In this document: positions 11,166-23,091 of the stretch, piece after piece
How positions within the stretch are numbered: the first letter of the stretch is position 1
How the letters are laid out: every line of letters starts with the position of its first letter
Assembly (NCBI GenBank): GCA_028583605.1
Contig: CM053327.1
Span: 34,094,126 to 34,158,125, forward strand
Direction: 5' to 3'
DNA from: Dastarcus helophoroides
Taxonomy: Eukaryota; Arthropoda; Insecta; Coleoptera; Bothrideridae
Length of the DNA: 64,000 nucleotides
Translations under genes and position numbers: made by a program
The notes under the pieces: model-generated
Seen by the model: only the letters and a program-made list of their open reading frames with translations
The model's database searches: none
What the model was told of the DNA's origin: nothing

Positions 11166-12024
11166 TCATTTCGATTCTTTTCGCAAAATTTGACTTATTT
11201 TGTTCTTAAAATCGACTTTCCCTCAAAACTTTTTCTTTATTTTCTTAAGATGTCTGTTTTTTTGAAAATTTCGACCTTTTAGAATATAAGTTTCCAGAAA
11301 TATTGACTCAATTTTTTAAGTTTGGTTTTTTTAGATTCTTTCTTAAAAGTTTGGATTCTTATCTTAAATTTTAATATTCAACATTTCCAGAAATTTTGAC
11401 TTTTTTATCGGAATTCATCTTTGTCTCAATTCTCAAAATACTTGTTGCATGAAAATAGAATTCGTCTTTTTTTCAAAATACCGCAATTTTTCTTTTTATT
11501 CATCTTTCTCTAAAAGACGATTTTTTGATAATTACAACTTCAAAATTACAACTTTTATCTCAAATGCGATGTATATTATGTTTTTAGAAGTTGAGATTTT
11601 TTTCTCCTAAGTGACTTCCTTTTATAGAGTAACGTACAAAGTTTTATTTTGCAATGCCAAGCCACAAAAACATTAAATTTCAGTAGATTCAGAAGTTCTT
11701 TTTGATAAAGTGTAAGTAAATACATTCTTTGTGAATATATTATGTATTTACATGTACTGGTAATTTATAAATTAATCTCAAACTTTAACTATCAATTTCT
11801 CAATAACTGTTTTTTGGGATTGGTTCCATTCTGCAAAAAGTCAATTAACTTTTGATTTTAATGTTATTTGTTGTTTAAACATAATTCACGATAGTGTATC
11901 GTGACTTAATCGAAGGTTGTTTTGGTTGTTTATTAAAAAAAAGCTTTTATGGGGTTGCATTTTGAAGAGTTGATTCATACTAAGAAAATTTACCCCTCGG
12001 CCCTGCGATTAATAACTAATATAT
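11166..12024. other. Low-complexity then unique AT-rich sequence
   Basis: From 11166 to about 11600 the sequence is the T-rich TTTCGAC vocabulary. After that I see nothing recognisable. Confidence 0.5.
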
Positions 12025-12409
12025 TGTTACGGACTTATCGGTTCGAAATGATTATTAAATACTTGATGGATTAAACCCACTTTATTTCTAAACTAAACTC
12101 GGAACACTACAACTGCAATTCACTAACACTGTTTATCGACTTCCAACTACTAACTCACTAACTGATTGACTACACTAACTCATTCCTCGAGGGAAAGACG
12201 TCCGCCTTATATAGTTTTCGCTTTCGGGTTCTAGAAGTTTTCAACAGATAAGGCTTATCGTTGGCCGAAATTTCTGGAACTCTTATCAGTCGTTTGCTTC
12301 GTTTGCTTCGTTTGCTTCGTTTGCTTCATTATCGCGGCCGCTTTCCCTGATCAGATCTTTCTAGAAAATTTTTTTACGTACTAAATTCTACAATTTACAT
12401 TTCGTTACA
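12025..12409 (+). mobile_element. Solo LTR, copy A (385 bp)
   Basis: The sequence starts TGTTACGG and ends TTCGTTACA, giving TG...CA LTR ends, and is flanked on both sides by ATAT. It contains a TATA box (CTTATATAG near 12210), a GTTTGCTTC 9-bp tandem of about four copies (12293-12327) and a conserved GCGGCCGC block. A second copy lies at 34388-34746. No internal coding region adjoins it, so it is a solo LTR left by recombination. The 4-bp duplication suits a Ty3/gypsy-type integrase (family knowledge). Confidence 0.85.
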
Positions 12410-13038
12410 ATATTGTAGGAATATCTAGGATTGATATAAGAGGTCGAAATGCAGATTCTCATTGGTCACTGGTCACTGGTTATTGAATATATTAAGTTAG
12501 GTGATGGTACATGATAAACAATTTTGGAAACATTCTCATTTTTTGTATGGATGTAATTTTGAACTGCTGGCGACCTTTCTACGTTATTTATGCATACATA
12601 TCAATAACTCTTCAACTTTGCAGTTTAATTTGCATAACAGTTTCGCACAGCATTATATTAAAGTGTCGACGTGCGAACCTAAGGGTCGTATTACTTGGAA
12701 GGATTCATCTTGCTGGAGCTTAACCTATATATCCCAACTAATCTTTCAACCTTGACAAGGATTTAAGTTCTGAAAGGACGTTTTGTAGTTAAAAGGTGAT
12801 CAACTCTAAGCGTGGACTTTGTTTCACAAACACGTGCTCGAGATGAGATATAAGACAGGATAATTCTTATATGATGGGAAATGTCATTTCTGGAAATAAT
12901 CCTAATAATCGCTTTTCATCAAACGAAATATCTTCCTTGCTGTTAAATATTTACGTATTATTTCGCAGTGTGCTTCCATACAATTGAATATGAAATTAAT
13001 TGCATATAATTTACATGTTTGGTATCTTTAATCAAAAA
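12410..13038. other. Unannotated region
   Basis: Frames of 70-84 codons at 12501-12755 overlap one another and have no known domain. I do not support a gene. Confidence 0.4.
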
Positions 13039-13265
13039 TTGAAATACAAATCTTGTCCCTTGAAACCAACAAAGATTAAAAAACACAACAAAGGTTGTCC
13101 TAACGATGATACTGTAGTATCTCTCTGAAGATGATAACTTGGCTGTCGAAACGCCTTAGAACAACCTTTGTTGTGTTTTTTAATCTTTTTTGGTTTCAAG
13201 GGACAAGATTTGTATTTCAATTTTTAAAGATAACCAAGGACCAGTCCGGTCCACCAAAAAAAAAA
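13039..13265 (+). mobile_element. Penelope-like or related retroelement fragment with inverted arms
   Basis: The left arm (13039-13096) and right arm (about 13162-13222) are reverse complements, each holding CTTGTCCCTTGAAACCAA and the CACAACAAAGGTTGT motif. Between them lies CTCTGAAGATGATAAC, a short loop and GTCGAAACG. After the right arm comes AAAGATAACCAAGGACCAG and a poly-A run. Related pieces lie at 14865-14905, 17812-17895, 37047-37170, 57722-57841 and 63604-63716. An A-tailed retroelement with inverted partial copies suggests the Penelope group, but no reverse transcriptase or GIY-YIG frame is present. Confidence 0.6.
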
Positions 13266-15260
13266 ATCTTTAATCAAATGAATTAGGACTATTTGGAGAC
13301 TAAAGGTTGCACTTTTGGCCTTATCAAATGTCCCACACACTCCGTAGAATACCCCACATTCTCCGCAGAACATTAGAAACACTCCAACGCATGATTTATT
13401 TCTCTGGACAGCAATGAATACATGTGATATGAAGTTGTGTCGCAGCTGTCGCATCATCTACCGATGTCTTGCACGTCGATGAGGCGATTCGAATAATTAA
13501 GTACGCACTCTATACTTAGCTGAAGCAATTGTATCTATAACTTTATTGCATGTGCCTTCACGATTATATACACGAGTGACTTTTTTCATATTTACGTCGC
13601 AGTACCTTTCAATAAGTGTGATTCCTCTTCTTCTATAACAAATACTGGAAAAATGTACGATCCTTTTCGATCTTCACTTATTAATATTAAGTTCTTTTAC
13701 AGAGGTCCCAGTGTACCATGGCTTATTCTGGAACTGTCTTCTTTGAAAACATCCAAATATTCTGCTTTTAAAATTGATAGTTGTGCTGTCAGACGTAAGT
13801 ATAACAAGAATTAAACGTTATTACTAAATAAATGGCAACCAAAGGTATGGCGTAAAAAAATCGTTTGTTGGCACCACTGATCTACGAACGATATCCTTAG
13901 TTGTTTATCCCCCTCTTTCTATAATAAATACTGAAAAAGTGTAGGATCATTTTCGATCTTCACGAAATATAGACGTATAAAACTAGATTTAATAAAATCT
14001 CGTGCCAATGAATAATTGACGCGTTATATTTCGACAAAAATACACATAATTATTCTCGGTTGTGTCTGACCCTTTTTTTCCTAAATACTCAAGAGAAATT
14101 TATTATTTGCGTGTAAAACGTCTATAAATTCCTAAACAGACTAATTTTAATTTAGTATCGTGCTTGTTTTAAAGAAACGACGCGGAAACAAAGCACCTGA
14201 CCGAATTTCGCTGCCGCCTGGCACAAACTTTTTGAATAATTTAATCAGGAAAATTGTTTTCGTCCCGTATTCATTCATTTGTAAAATACCCTCTGCGAAA
14301 CATTCTATTATGTAAGTATAGTACGCAGTAATTGCCATTACGTCGAAATCGGTGAATTTAAACGAAATTAGTTCCTTCGTCATTTGTGAAGTTGAATTGG
14401 GCGAAGGACCCAAAGTTGAAATAAAAAGGTCTTTCATGTTAGATTCATTTTTTTATGTACAGTATTAATCTTTTGCTTAATACAGTATTAATCTTCTGCT
14501 TAATACTGCATTCGAGGCTATTTGCTTCGCCAAAAATAAAAAATGTCTTTAACTAGGCCTAGCGGAATAGGAGGGGACATAGTGGCGTATTCCTATGAAG
14601 CACAACTCACAAAATATATTGTTATTTTCTAACTTTAAAAGCAGCAACAGAAACCAAAAAATCCAAGCGAAAGGATTCTTAAATCATCTACTTCTAACGT
14701 AATTCTTCCACTACCCACTTGGAGAACTGAAGGAAGGAATATACAAAGGTAGGACCAGGACTAACTTCTTTGACGTCCCGAAGCTCCATTCAAAGTCATA
14801 ATTCCTTGAAAATTTGTAATTTTTTTAACAAATTTTTCTAATTTAAAAGGTCCATAATTGAATTTTTAAAGGTAACCAAGGACCAGTACTTTCCACCAAA
14901 AAAAAGTTCATAATGTCTAGAACATTTATTATTTAAAAAGGAGAGCTAGATACATTTTATTTAAAGCACAAACTGATCCATAAATTTTCTTTGTTTGAAT
15001 TTTTCATAGCTCGTAAAGTTTCAGTAGTGCCGTTATGGTGCTGAAAGCTGAGATATCTTAAAAGACGATGTAAAAAGCTTTTCAATAGAGGTAATTCAAT
15101 ATGCCTCGTTTCAGCTTGTCGCATATTCCTGTAAACGCCTCTTCTATCTTTCATTAGAAACAAGAATGAAAACATTCATTCTCTTTGCAGAAAGCCTTTA
15201 TGCAGAACTTTCCCTTCGAGTTAAACCAAAAATGCACTCCCTGGGATTCGATTTTGCATC
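13266..15260. other. Unannotated region with minor repeats
   Basis: About 13620-13685 and 13910-13970 share a diverged block around TTTTCGATCTTCAC. 14459-14511 is a short direct duplication of a TAATACAGTATTAATCTT-like unit. 14865-14905 is a fragment of the AACCAAGGACCAG retroelement tail. A 96-codon minus-strand frame at 14147-14437 starts with ATG and is less repetitive than its surroundings, but I recognise no domain and see no splice context. Confidence 0.4.
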
Positions 15261-15263
15261 TTA

Positions 15264-15984
15264 GGGTGCGTTCAGATTAGACACTTTATTTCGTCCATTT
15301 CTCTATGACATAAGTTCAATTATCCTGAGAGAAGCTATCCCCTCTCAGCTGTCTAGAAGTCTCGGAAAGTTTCTCTCAGGATAGCTGACACTTGTGAGAA
15401 GAGAGAGAGAAACTGTCCAAGACTTCTAGACAGCTGGGAGGAGATAACTTCTCTCAGGATAGTTCAACTTATGTCAGAGAGAAAATATATTTTATGTCAG
15501 AGAGAAATGTACGGATTAAAGTGCCTAATCTAAACTATGCCTAAAACTTTCAAGAAATGTAGGGAAACTTGTAGTGCTTTGGACAGGTCACTGTCGATTA
15601 AATAAACACCTCCACAGAATGGGAATTATAAACGACCTGAGTTGTAGGGGGTGTTTAGAAGAAGATGAGAGTGTCGAGCACGTGATGTGTCACTGGCCAG
15701 CACTAGCATCAATCAGAGGATCCACGCTGAGGGACTTCTGGCCTAGTGTGACCTGGTTGAGAGAGGCGCATCCAAGGGACGTTCTTCAGTTTCTCAACAA
15801 GGTTGGTTGGCTGAATGAATAACCAAGGACACCTCAATCACGAGGATAGCACAATGGCCCGGAAAAGGTGGCCTAAGTGCTGGCCCACGGCCGACTCTAT
15901 CTATAAGACGGCCGTGGCTGGTCTAAATTTGAGGCAACCCACATCGAATCCAGAATCCAGAAAGCGTCTACTCTAAATGCACCC
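15264..15984. mobile_element. TTA-flanked TIR element enclosing a foldback and a LINE 3' end
   Basis: The left end GGGTGCGTTCAGATTAGACA and the right end (minus strand) GGGTGCATTTAGAGTAGACG are imperfect terminal inverted repeats. Both are flanked by TTA (15261-15263 and 15985-15987). TTA duplication with G-rich ends suggests PIF/Harbinger (inference). Inside, 15264-15540 is itself a foldback: the arms share CTGTCTAGAAGTCT and CTATCCTGAGAGAA, and the inner right end GGCATAGTTTAGATTAG resembles the outer TIR. 15545-15960 is a LINE fragment. There may be two nested or tandem MITEs. Confidence 0.7.
15545..15960 (+). pseudogene. 3' end of a Loa/R1-like LINE ORF2, 5'-truncated
   Basis: An 82-codon frame (15574-15822) contains the LINE C-terminal region: TGHCRLNKHLHRMGI, then a Cys-rich C..C....H....C cluster, then DVLQFLNKVGWLNE and a stop. 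It is nearly the same as the end of the LINE at 39271-42795 (minus). The 3' UTR also matches through CAACCCACATCGAATCCAG. It carries an extra GGCCGTGGCTGG segment near 15905 absent from the other copy. Only the 3' tail is present, as expected from 5'-truncated reverse transcription. Confidence 0.85.
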
Positions 15985-16279
15985 TTAAACTTTTTTCAGC
16001 ATTTTAACTTTAAACTGAAACTGAGACATCAAAAATTTTTACTCTAGACATCAAATTTCTAAAAAAAAACCGAAACCTCGACTTCAAACTCAGCATATCC
16101 GTTTTTTTGTCAAACCTACGACTTTGTAGTCATAATTTTGAAATTTAACATCGAAATTTATTGAAATCTTGACTTACACTAAATCTGACAATCTGTAAAA
16201 CAAAAAATTTTAGAAGTTTAGTTTGCAAGATAATTATAGAACTAGTTTTTGCAATTTTGAGACACCTTGAAATTTTTTA
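15985..16279. other. AT-rich flank of the giant inverted repeat
   Basis: The sequence is degenerate AAATTTT-type. No gene is visible. Confidence 0.4.
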
Positions 16280-17790
16280 GGAATTTTTGCAATTGTAGTT
16301 TTAAAATTTTTAGAATGTGACAATTTGAGAATGTTTGAATTTTAGAGGGTTAGAAATTTTGGATTTTAAAATTTTTAGAATATTAGAAATTTAGAATTTT
16401 GGAATTTAGGAATTTTGGAATTTTAAAATTCTTGAAATTTTGGAATTTATGGGATTCTAGAATTTATGCAATTTTAAAAATTTTAAAATATTTGAAATTT
16501 TAAAATTTTTGGAATTTGATAACTGCAGAATATTGGAATATTAGAATTTTTAGAATTTGAAATATTTGGAATTTTATAATCTTCAGAATTTGACAATTTT
16601 GGAATTTTGAAATTTTATAATTTTTGAGCTTTTGGAATTTAAAATATTGAAATTTTGGAATTTTAGAATTGTGAAATTTTGAGAATTTGGGATTTTAGAA
16701 TTTTCGAAATTTTTGGAATTTTAAAATCTTTGCAATTGTTGGAGCTTTAAAATTTTTGGACTGTAACAACTGAAGAATTTTTGGGATTTGGAACTTTTGG
16801 ATTTTAAAATTTTAAAATAATTGAATCTTAGAATATTAGAATTTTTGGAATTTTATAATTTTTTATATTTTAGACATTTTGGAATTTTAGGATTTTAAGA
16901 ATTTTCGAAATCTTATAATTTTTTAAATTTTGGTAATTTTAAAATTTTTGGGATTTGACAATTCGACAATTTTGGAATTTTAGAATTTGAAATTTTTGGG
17001 ATTTTAAAATTTTTGGAATTTGATAATTTAAGAAATTTGTAATTTTATAATTTTTAAAATTTGAAATTTTTGGAATTTTTTAAATATTTTAAATTTAAAA
17101 ACTTTCGAAATTTGACAATTTTGGGAATAATTGAATTTTGGAATTTTCCAATTTTAGAATTTAAAATTTTTGAAATATTAAAATGTTTGGAATTTTAGAA
17201 TTTTAGAGTGTTAGAATTTTTTGGATTTTTAGACTGTTAGAAATTTAGAATTTTGGAATTTAGGAATTTTGGAATTTAGGAATTTTTGGAATTTTGAAAT
17301 TTTAGGATTTTCGGAATTTTTAAAGATATAGAATATTTGAATTTTTAAAATTGTGGAATTTGACAATTAGAAAATTTTGGAATATTAGAATTTTTAGAAT
17401 TTGAAATTTTTGGAATTGATGGAATTTTAACATTTTTGGAATTTGAGAATTTTGGAATTTTAGAATTTTTAGAATATTTGAGTTTTTAGAATTTGAAATA
17501 TGAAATTTTTGGAATTTGGAGTTTTGAAATTCTGAGAATTTGTGATTTTAGAATTTTCGAAATTTTAGAATTTTTGAAATTTTAGAATTTTTTTTGGAAT
17601 TTCAGAATTTTTGCAATTGTTGGAGTTCTAAAATTCTTGGAATGTGACAATTGGAGAATTTTGGAATTTTAGAGTTGGAATATTTTGGAATTCGTAATTG
17701 TTAGACCTTTATTAAAATTTTAGAATTTTAGGATTTTAGAATTTGAGAATTTTACAATTTAAGAATATATGGAATTTTAGAATTTTTAGA
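16280..17790 (+). repeat. Left arm of giant inverted repeat (TTTTGGAATTTTAGAA satellite)
   Basis: The units are built of GGAATTTTAGAATTTTTG-like words. Reverse-complement identity to 19287-20812 holds along the full length. Examples are GGACTGTAACAACTGAAGA (near 16765) against its complement near 20325, AGACTGTTAGAAATTTAG (near 17231) against the complement near 19845, and CGTAATTGTTAGACCTTTAT (near 17690) against the complement near 19380. Paired coordinates sum to 37077-37092, so few indels separate the arms. Confidence 0.9.
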
Positions 17791-17810
17791 ATTTTAAAAT
17801 TTCTAAAATT

Positions 17811-17895
17811 GTCCCCTGAAACCAACTTTTCTTGGTTTCAGGGGACAATTTTTGCATTTCAATTTTTGAAGATAACCAAGGACCAGTCCCACCAA
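17811..17895 (+). repeat. Retroelement tail fragment with a 13-bp-stem hairpin
   Basis: CCCCTGAAACCAA and TTGGTTTCAGGGG form a perfect stem with a short loop (about 17812-17844). It is followed by the family tail GATAACCAAGGACCAG. It lies at the inner edge of the left arm. Confidence 0.75.
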
Positions 17896-19286
17896 AATTG
17901 AGAGACCTTGTAATTTCAAAAGATAACAATCGTCGAAATTTTAAGGTCAACATTTTGTTAAAAATGTCGATTTCGTTTTTTTTCCCAATAGATATGAGGC
18001 TAACATTTTATGTATAAAAATTACACGTTAATGATTGTTGTTATTTGTAAATGACCCATGCGGACGTTCTGTAACGAAAATTATATAAATTTGCTTGGAC
18101 GAGTTCCAATTCCAGTTAACTGAATAATAGATAACAGCAAAAAAGTAAACATATCGCTATTTCATTCAAAGTGAAAATTGAAAAGCCATTTTCCCCAATG
18201 TTAAACCGAATTGAAACCACTCGCGTCTGTCCTTGAAATTCGTTTACTTTAAATTATCGACTGGCGGTTACTGTTTAATATAAATGCAAATATGATGCTA
18301 GAAACTGCGGCTTAAATCCATTCATCAAGTTTCTGTTGTTCCTTCGAAACATTTTAAAAGTTATATTGCTTTTCCTGCAGAAAAAAATATGTGTCCCAAT
18401 TTCTTTTCACATTTCCATTTGATAATATTTAATAAAATGTCCAACATCGTCAAAAACATACTGGGATCGCTTTTGTGTTCGTTTCATACAAAAGAAAACA
18501 TCGCTTTGCATTTAGTTGCTTTGAAACAGTTTTATAAGAAGTAAACGTAAACATTTCCCGGAAAATAAAATCAACAGTTGCAATATTATACGAAGAGAAA
18601 TGCATTTACTTAATGCTTCTAATTTTAAATGAAACTCCGATCTTGTTAACGAACATAGCAAACCATGTACAGTTTTTTTTTCGAAAATAAATTAATTTCT
18701 TATAAAGTAGTACGAGGGAAAAGCAAACATGAACCGGAATAATTCAGAATTTTCATGAAAATTAGACTTCGTTTTTTATTTTATTCTCGAAATTCCACTT
18801 TTGCTTCACAATTTAATTTTCTCCGAGAAATTATTACTTTTGCAGGATTTGTGTTCTTTAATATAATTTCTCTCGAAATTCGGCGTTTTTAAAATACGAT
18901 TATTTTGAAAAATTCGACTTTGGAAGTCTCAACATTAAAATCTCAAATATCAAACTTCCTATTTCAAATTCCTAATTCAAATTTCACGTTGCAAATTCTA
19001 AGATTCGAAAATTCCAAAAATTCTAAAATTCCAAACATTTCAAAATTCCAAAAATTTTAAAGCTCTTAAATTTTAAAATTCCAAAATTTCAATATTTCAA
19101 ATTTCAAAAACTCAAAATTTCTAGAATTCCAAAATTCTCAAATTGTCAGATTTCAAAGATTTTAAAATCCCAAAAATTTCAAATTCCAAAAATTTCAAAT
19201 TTTAAAAATTCTAATATTCCAAAATTTTTAAGTTATCAAATTCCAAAAATTTCAAATATTTTAAAATTTCAAAAATTCCAAAAATT
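17896..19286. other. Spacer of the giant inverted repeat
   Basis: From 17896 to about 18950 the sequence is non-repetitive and AT-rich. No gene is recognised; a 61-codon frame at 17832-18017 starts inside the retroelement tail. From about 18950 the A-rich satellite begins. Confidence 0.5.
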
Positions 19287-20812
19287 TTTAAATTCTAAAA
19301 ATTCTAAAATTCCATATATTCTTAAATTGTAAAATTCTCAAATTCTAAAATCCTAAAATTCTAAAATTTTAATAAAGGTCTAACAATTACGAATTCCAAA
19401 ATATTCCAACTCTAAAATTCCAAAATTCTCCAATTGTCACATTCCAAGAATTTTAGAACTCCAACAATTGCAAAAATTCTGAAATTCCAAAAAAAATTCT
19501 AAAATTTCAAAAATTCTAAAATTTCGAAAATTCTAAAATCACAAATTCTCAGAATTTCAAAACTCCAAATTCCAAAAATTTCATATTTCAAATTCTAAAA
19601 ACTCAAATATTCTAAAAATTCTAAAATTCCAAAATTCTCAAATTCCAAAAATGTTAAAATTCCAACAATTCCAAAAATTTCAAATTCTAAAACTTCTAAT
19701 ATTCCAAAATTTTCAAGTTGTCAAATTCCACAATTTTAAAATTTCAAATATTCTATATCTTTAAAAATTCCGAAAATCCTAAAATTTCAAAATTCCAAAA
19801 ATTCCTAAATTCCAAAATTCCTAAATTCCAAAATTCTAAATTTCTAACAGTCTAAAAATCCAAAAAATTCTAACACTCTAAAATTCTAAAATTCCAAACA
19901 TTTTAATATTTCAAAAATTTTAAATTCTAAAATTGGAAAATTCCAAAATTCAATTATTCCCAAAATTGTCAAATTTCGAAAGTTTTTAAATTTAAAATAT
20001 TTAAAAAATTCCAAAAATTTCAAATTCTAAAAATTATAAAATAACAAAATTCTTAATTTATCATTCAAAAAATTTTAAAATCCCAAAAATCAAACATTTC
20101 CAAAAATTTCAAATTCTAAAATTTCTAAAATTCCGAAATTGTCGAATTGTCAAATCCCAAAAATTTTAAAATTACCGAAATTTAAAAAATTATAAAATTT
20201 CGAAAATTCTTAAAATCCTAAAAGTCTAAAATATAAAAAATTATAAAATTCCAAAAATTCTAATATTCTAAGATTCAATTATTTTAAAATTTTAAAATCC
20301 AAAAGTTCCAAATCCCAAAAATTCTTCAGTTGTTACAGTCCAAAAATTTTAAAGCTCCAACAATTGCAAAGATTCTAAAATTCCAAAAATTTCGAAAATT
20401 CTAAAATCTCAAAATTTCAAAACTTCACAATTCTAAAATTCCAAAATTTCAATATTTTAAATTCCAAAAGCTCAAAAACTGTAAAATTCCAAAATTCTAA
20501 ATTTGTCAAATTCCGAAGATTTTAAAATTCCAAATATTTCAAATTCTAAAAATTCTAATATTCCAATATTCTCCAGTTGTCAAATTCCAAAAATTTTAAA
20601 ATTTCAAATATTCTAAAATTTTAAAAATTGCATAAATTCTAGAATCCCGAAAATTCCAAAATTTCAAGAATTTTAAAATTCCGAAATTCCTAAATTCCAA
20701 AATTCTAAATTTCTAATATTCTAAAAATTTCAAAATCCAAAATTTCTAACCCAAAAATTCTCAATTTGTCACATTCTAAAAATTTTAAAACTGCAACAAT
20801 TGCAAAAATTCC
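19287..20812 (-). repeat. Right arm of giant inverted repeat
   Basis: This is the reverse complement of 16280-17790, written on the plus strand as AAAATTCCAAAAATTCT-like words. Pairing is continuous from the inner edge (TTCTAAAATTCCATATATTC near 19300) to the outer edge (AACAATTGCAAAAATTCC near 20800). Confidence 0.9.
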
Positions 20813-23050
20813 ATAATTACAAAAATTCTAAAATGCCAAAATTTCAAAACTCTAAAATTTCAATATTTCAAATTTCAAAAGCTCAAAAATTCCAAAAATT
20901 CCCAAATTCTAAGATTCTCAAATTGTCAAATTTTTAAATCCCAAAAATTTCAAATTCCAAAAATTCTAATATTCCAAAATTGTCAAATGGTCAAATTTCA
21001 AAAATTTTAAAATTACGAAAATATCAAATATTCTAAAATTTTAAAAATTCCGGAAATCCTAAGATTGCAAAATTCTACATTTCTAAAAACTAAAAATTTC
21101 AAAATCCAAAAAAATCTAAAACTAAAGTTCTAAAATTTCTAAAATTCCAAAATTCTACATTTTTCAAAATTTCAAAATTCAAAAACTTCTAAAACTAAAA
21201 TTCTAAAATTCCAAAATTCTCAAATTGCCACATTTCAAAAATATTAAAATTTTATTAATTGCAAAGATTTTAAAATTTCAAAAATTCTAAAATTATAAAA
21301 AGTTCAAAAATTCTAAAATTCCAAAAATTTCGAAATTCCTAAAATTCCAAAATCTCAAAACTTCACAATTATAAAATTCTAAAATTTCAATTTTTAAATT
21401 TCAAAAACTCAAAAATTGTAAAATTCCAAAGTTCTCTAATTGTCAAATTTCAAAGATTTTAAAATTCCAAAAATTTCAAATTCCAAAAATTTCAAATTCT
21501 AAAAATTTCTAACTCCAAAAATTTCAAATTCTAAAAATTCTAAAACTTCAAAATTCTCCAGTTGTCAAATTCCAAAAATTTCAAAAATTCTAAAATACTA
21601 AAATACACAAATTGTCAAATTCCGAAAATCCTAAAATCCAAAATTCCAAAAATTCTAAAATTCCAAAATTCTTAAATTCCGAAATTCTAAATTTCTAACA
21701 TTCCAAAAATTTCAAAATCCAAAAAATTCTAACACTATAAAATTACAAAATTTTAAAATTGTCACATTCCAAACATTTGAAAACTACAACAATTGCAAAG
21801 ATTCTAAAATCTCGAAATCCCAAACTCCAAAATTCTAAAATTCCAAAATTTCAAAATTTCAAATTCCAAAAACTCAAAATTTCGAAAATTCTAAAATTCC
21901 AAAATTCTCGATTTGTCAAATTCCAAAAATTTTAAAATCCTAAAAATGTCAAAAATTCTAAAATACTAAAATACTCAAATTGTCAAATTTGAAAAATTTT
22001 AAAATGACAAAAATTTAAAAAATTCCGAAAATCTGAAAATTCCAAAATTCCAAAAATTCCAAAATTCCAAAATTCTTAAATTCCAAAATTTTAAATTTCT
22101 AACATTCCAAAAATTTGAAAATTCAAAAAATTCTAACACTAAAATTACAACATTTTAAAGTTGTCAAATTCCAAACATTTTAAAACTCCAACAATTGCAA
22201 AAATTCTAAAATCCCGAAATCCAAAATTGTAAAATTCCAAAATTCAAATTCCAAAAACTCGAAAATTCTAAAATTCTCAATTTGTCAAATTCCAAAAATT
22301 TTAAAAATTCTAAAATACTAAAATACTCAAATTGTCAAATTTCGAAAATTTTAAAATTACAAGAATTTAAAAAATCCCGAAAATCCTCAAATTCCAAAAT
22401 TCTATATTTCTAAAAATATATAAATTTCAAACTACAAAAAATTCTAAAACTGAAGTTCTAAACTTCCCAAATTTACAAATTGACGCTTTTCAAAAATGTT
22501 AAAACTCCAACAAATGCAAATATTTTAAAATTTCAAAATTTTTTAAAATTCGAAAATTCTAAAAATTCTAAAATCTTAAAACCCTAAAATTTGAAAACTC
22601 CAAAAGTCCAAAATTTCAATATTTTAAATTCTAAAAACTTTAAAATTCCAAAGTTCCAAAATTCTCAAATTGACAAATTCCGAAAATTTTCTAATTCTAA
22701 TTCTAGTATTTCAAAATTCCCAAATTCCAAAATTATAAATTTCTAAAATTCTAAAAGAATCCCAAAAATTCCAAAATTTTAAAATTCCAAAATTCTCAAA
22801 TGGTCACATTCCAAAAATGTTAAATTTTCAACAATTGCAAAAATTCTAAAATTCCAAAAATTCCAGAAATTCTAAAAGTCCAAAATCCCTAAACGTCAAA
22901 ACTCCAGAATTTCAAAATTTTATTATTTTAAATTCTAAAAACTCAAAAATTTCAAAAATTCTAAAAATTTCAAGGATTTCAAAAATTCCAATAATTCGAA
23001 ATACCAAAATTTCAAAATTCTAAAATTCTAAAATTCCAAAATTCAAATTC
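20813..23050 (-). repeat. Continuation of the AAAATTCC satellite, not mirrored on the left
   Basis: The word set is the same as in the right arm. A marker block (TTGTCACATTCC ... AACAATTGCAAA) recurs near 19435, 20330, 20765, 21225, 21755, 22155, 22470 and 22800. This reveals a higher-order unit of roughly 320-530 bp. Confidence 0.8.
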
Positions 23051-23091
23051 CTAATTTTATCTGTGCTTAAGCGACCGATTTATTTTCAGAT

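Noticed and set aside
14147..14437. 96-codon minus-strand frame
   Set aside because: No domain, no splice sites and no related copy; left as unannotated although it is the least repetitive of the orphan frames.
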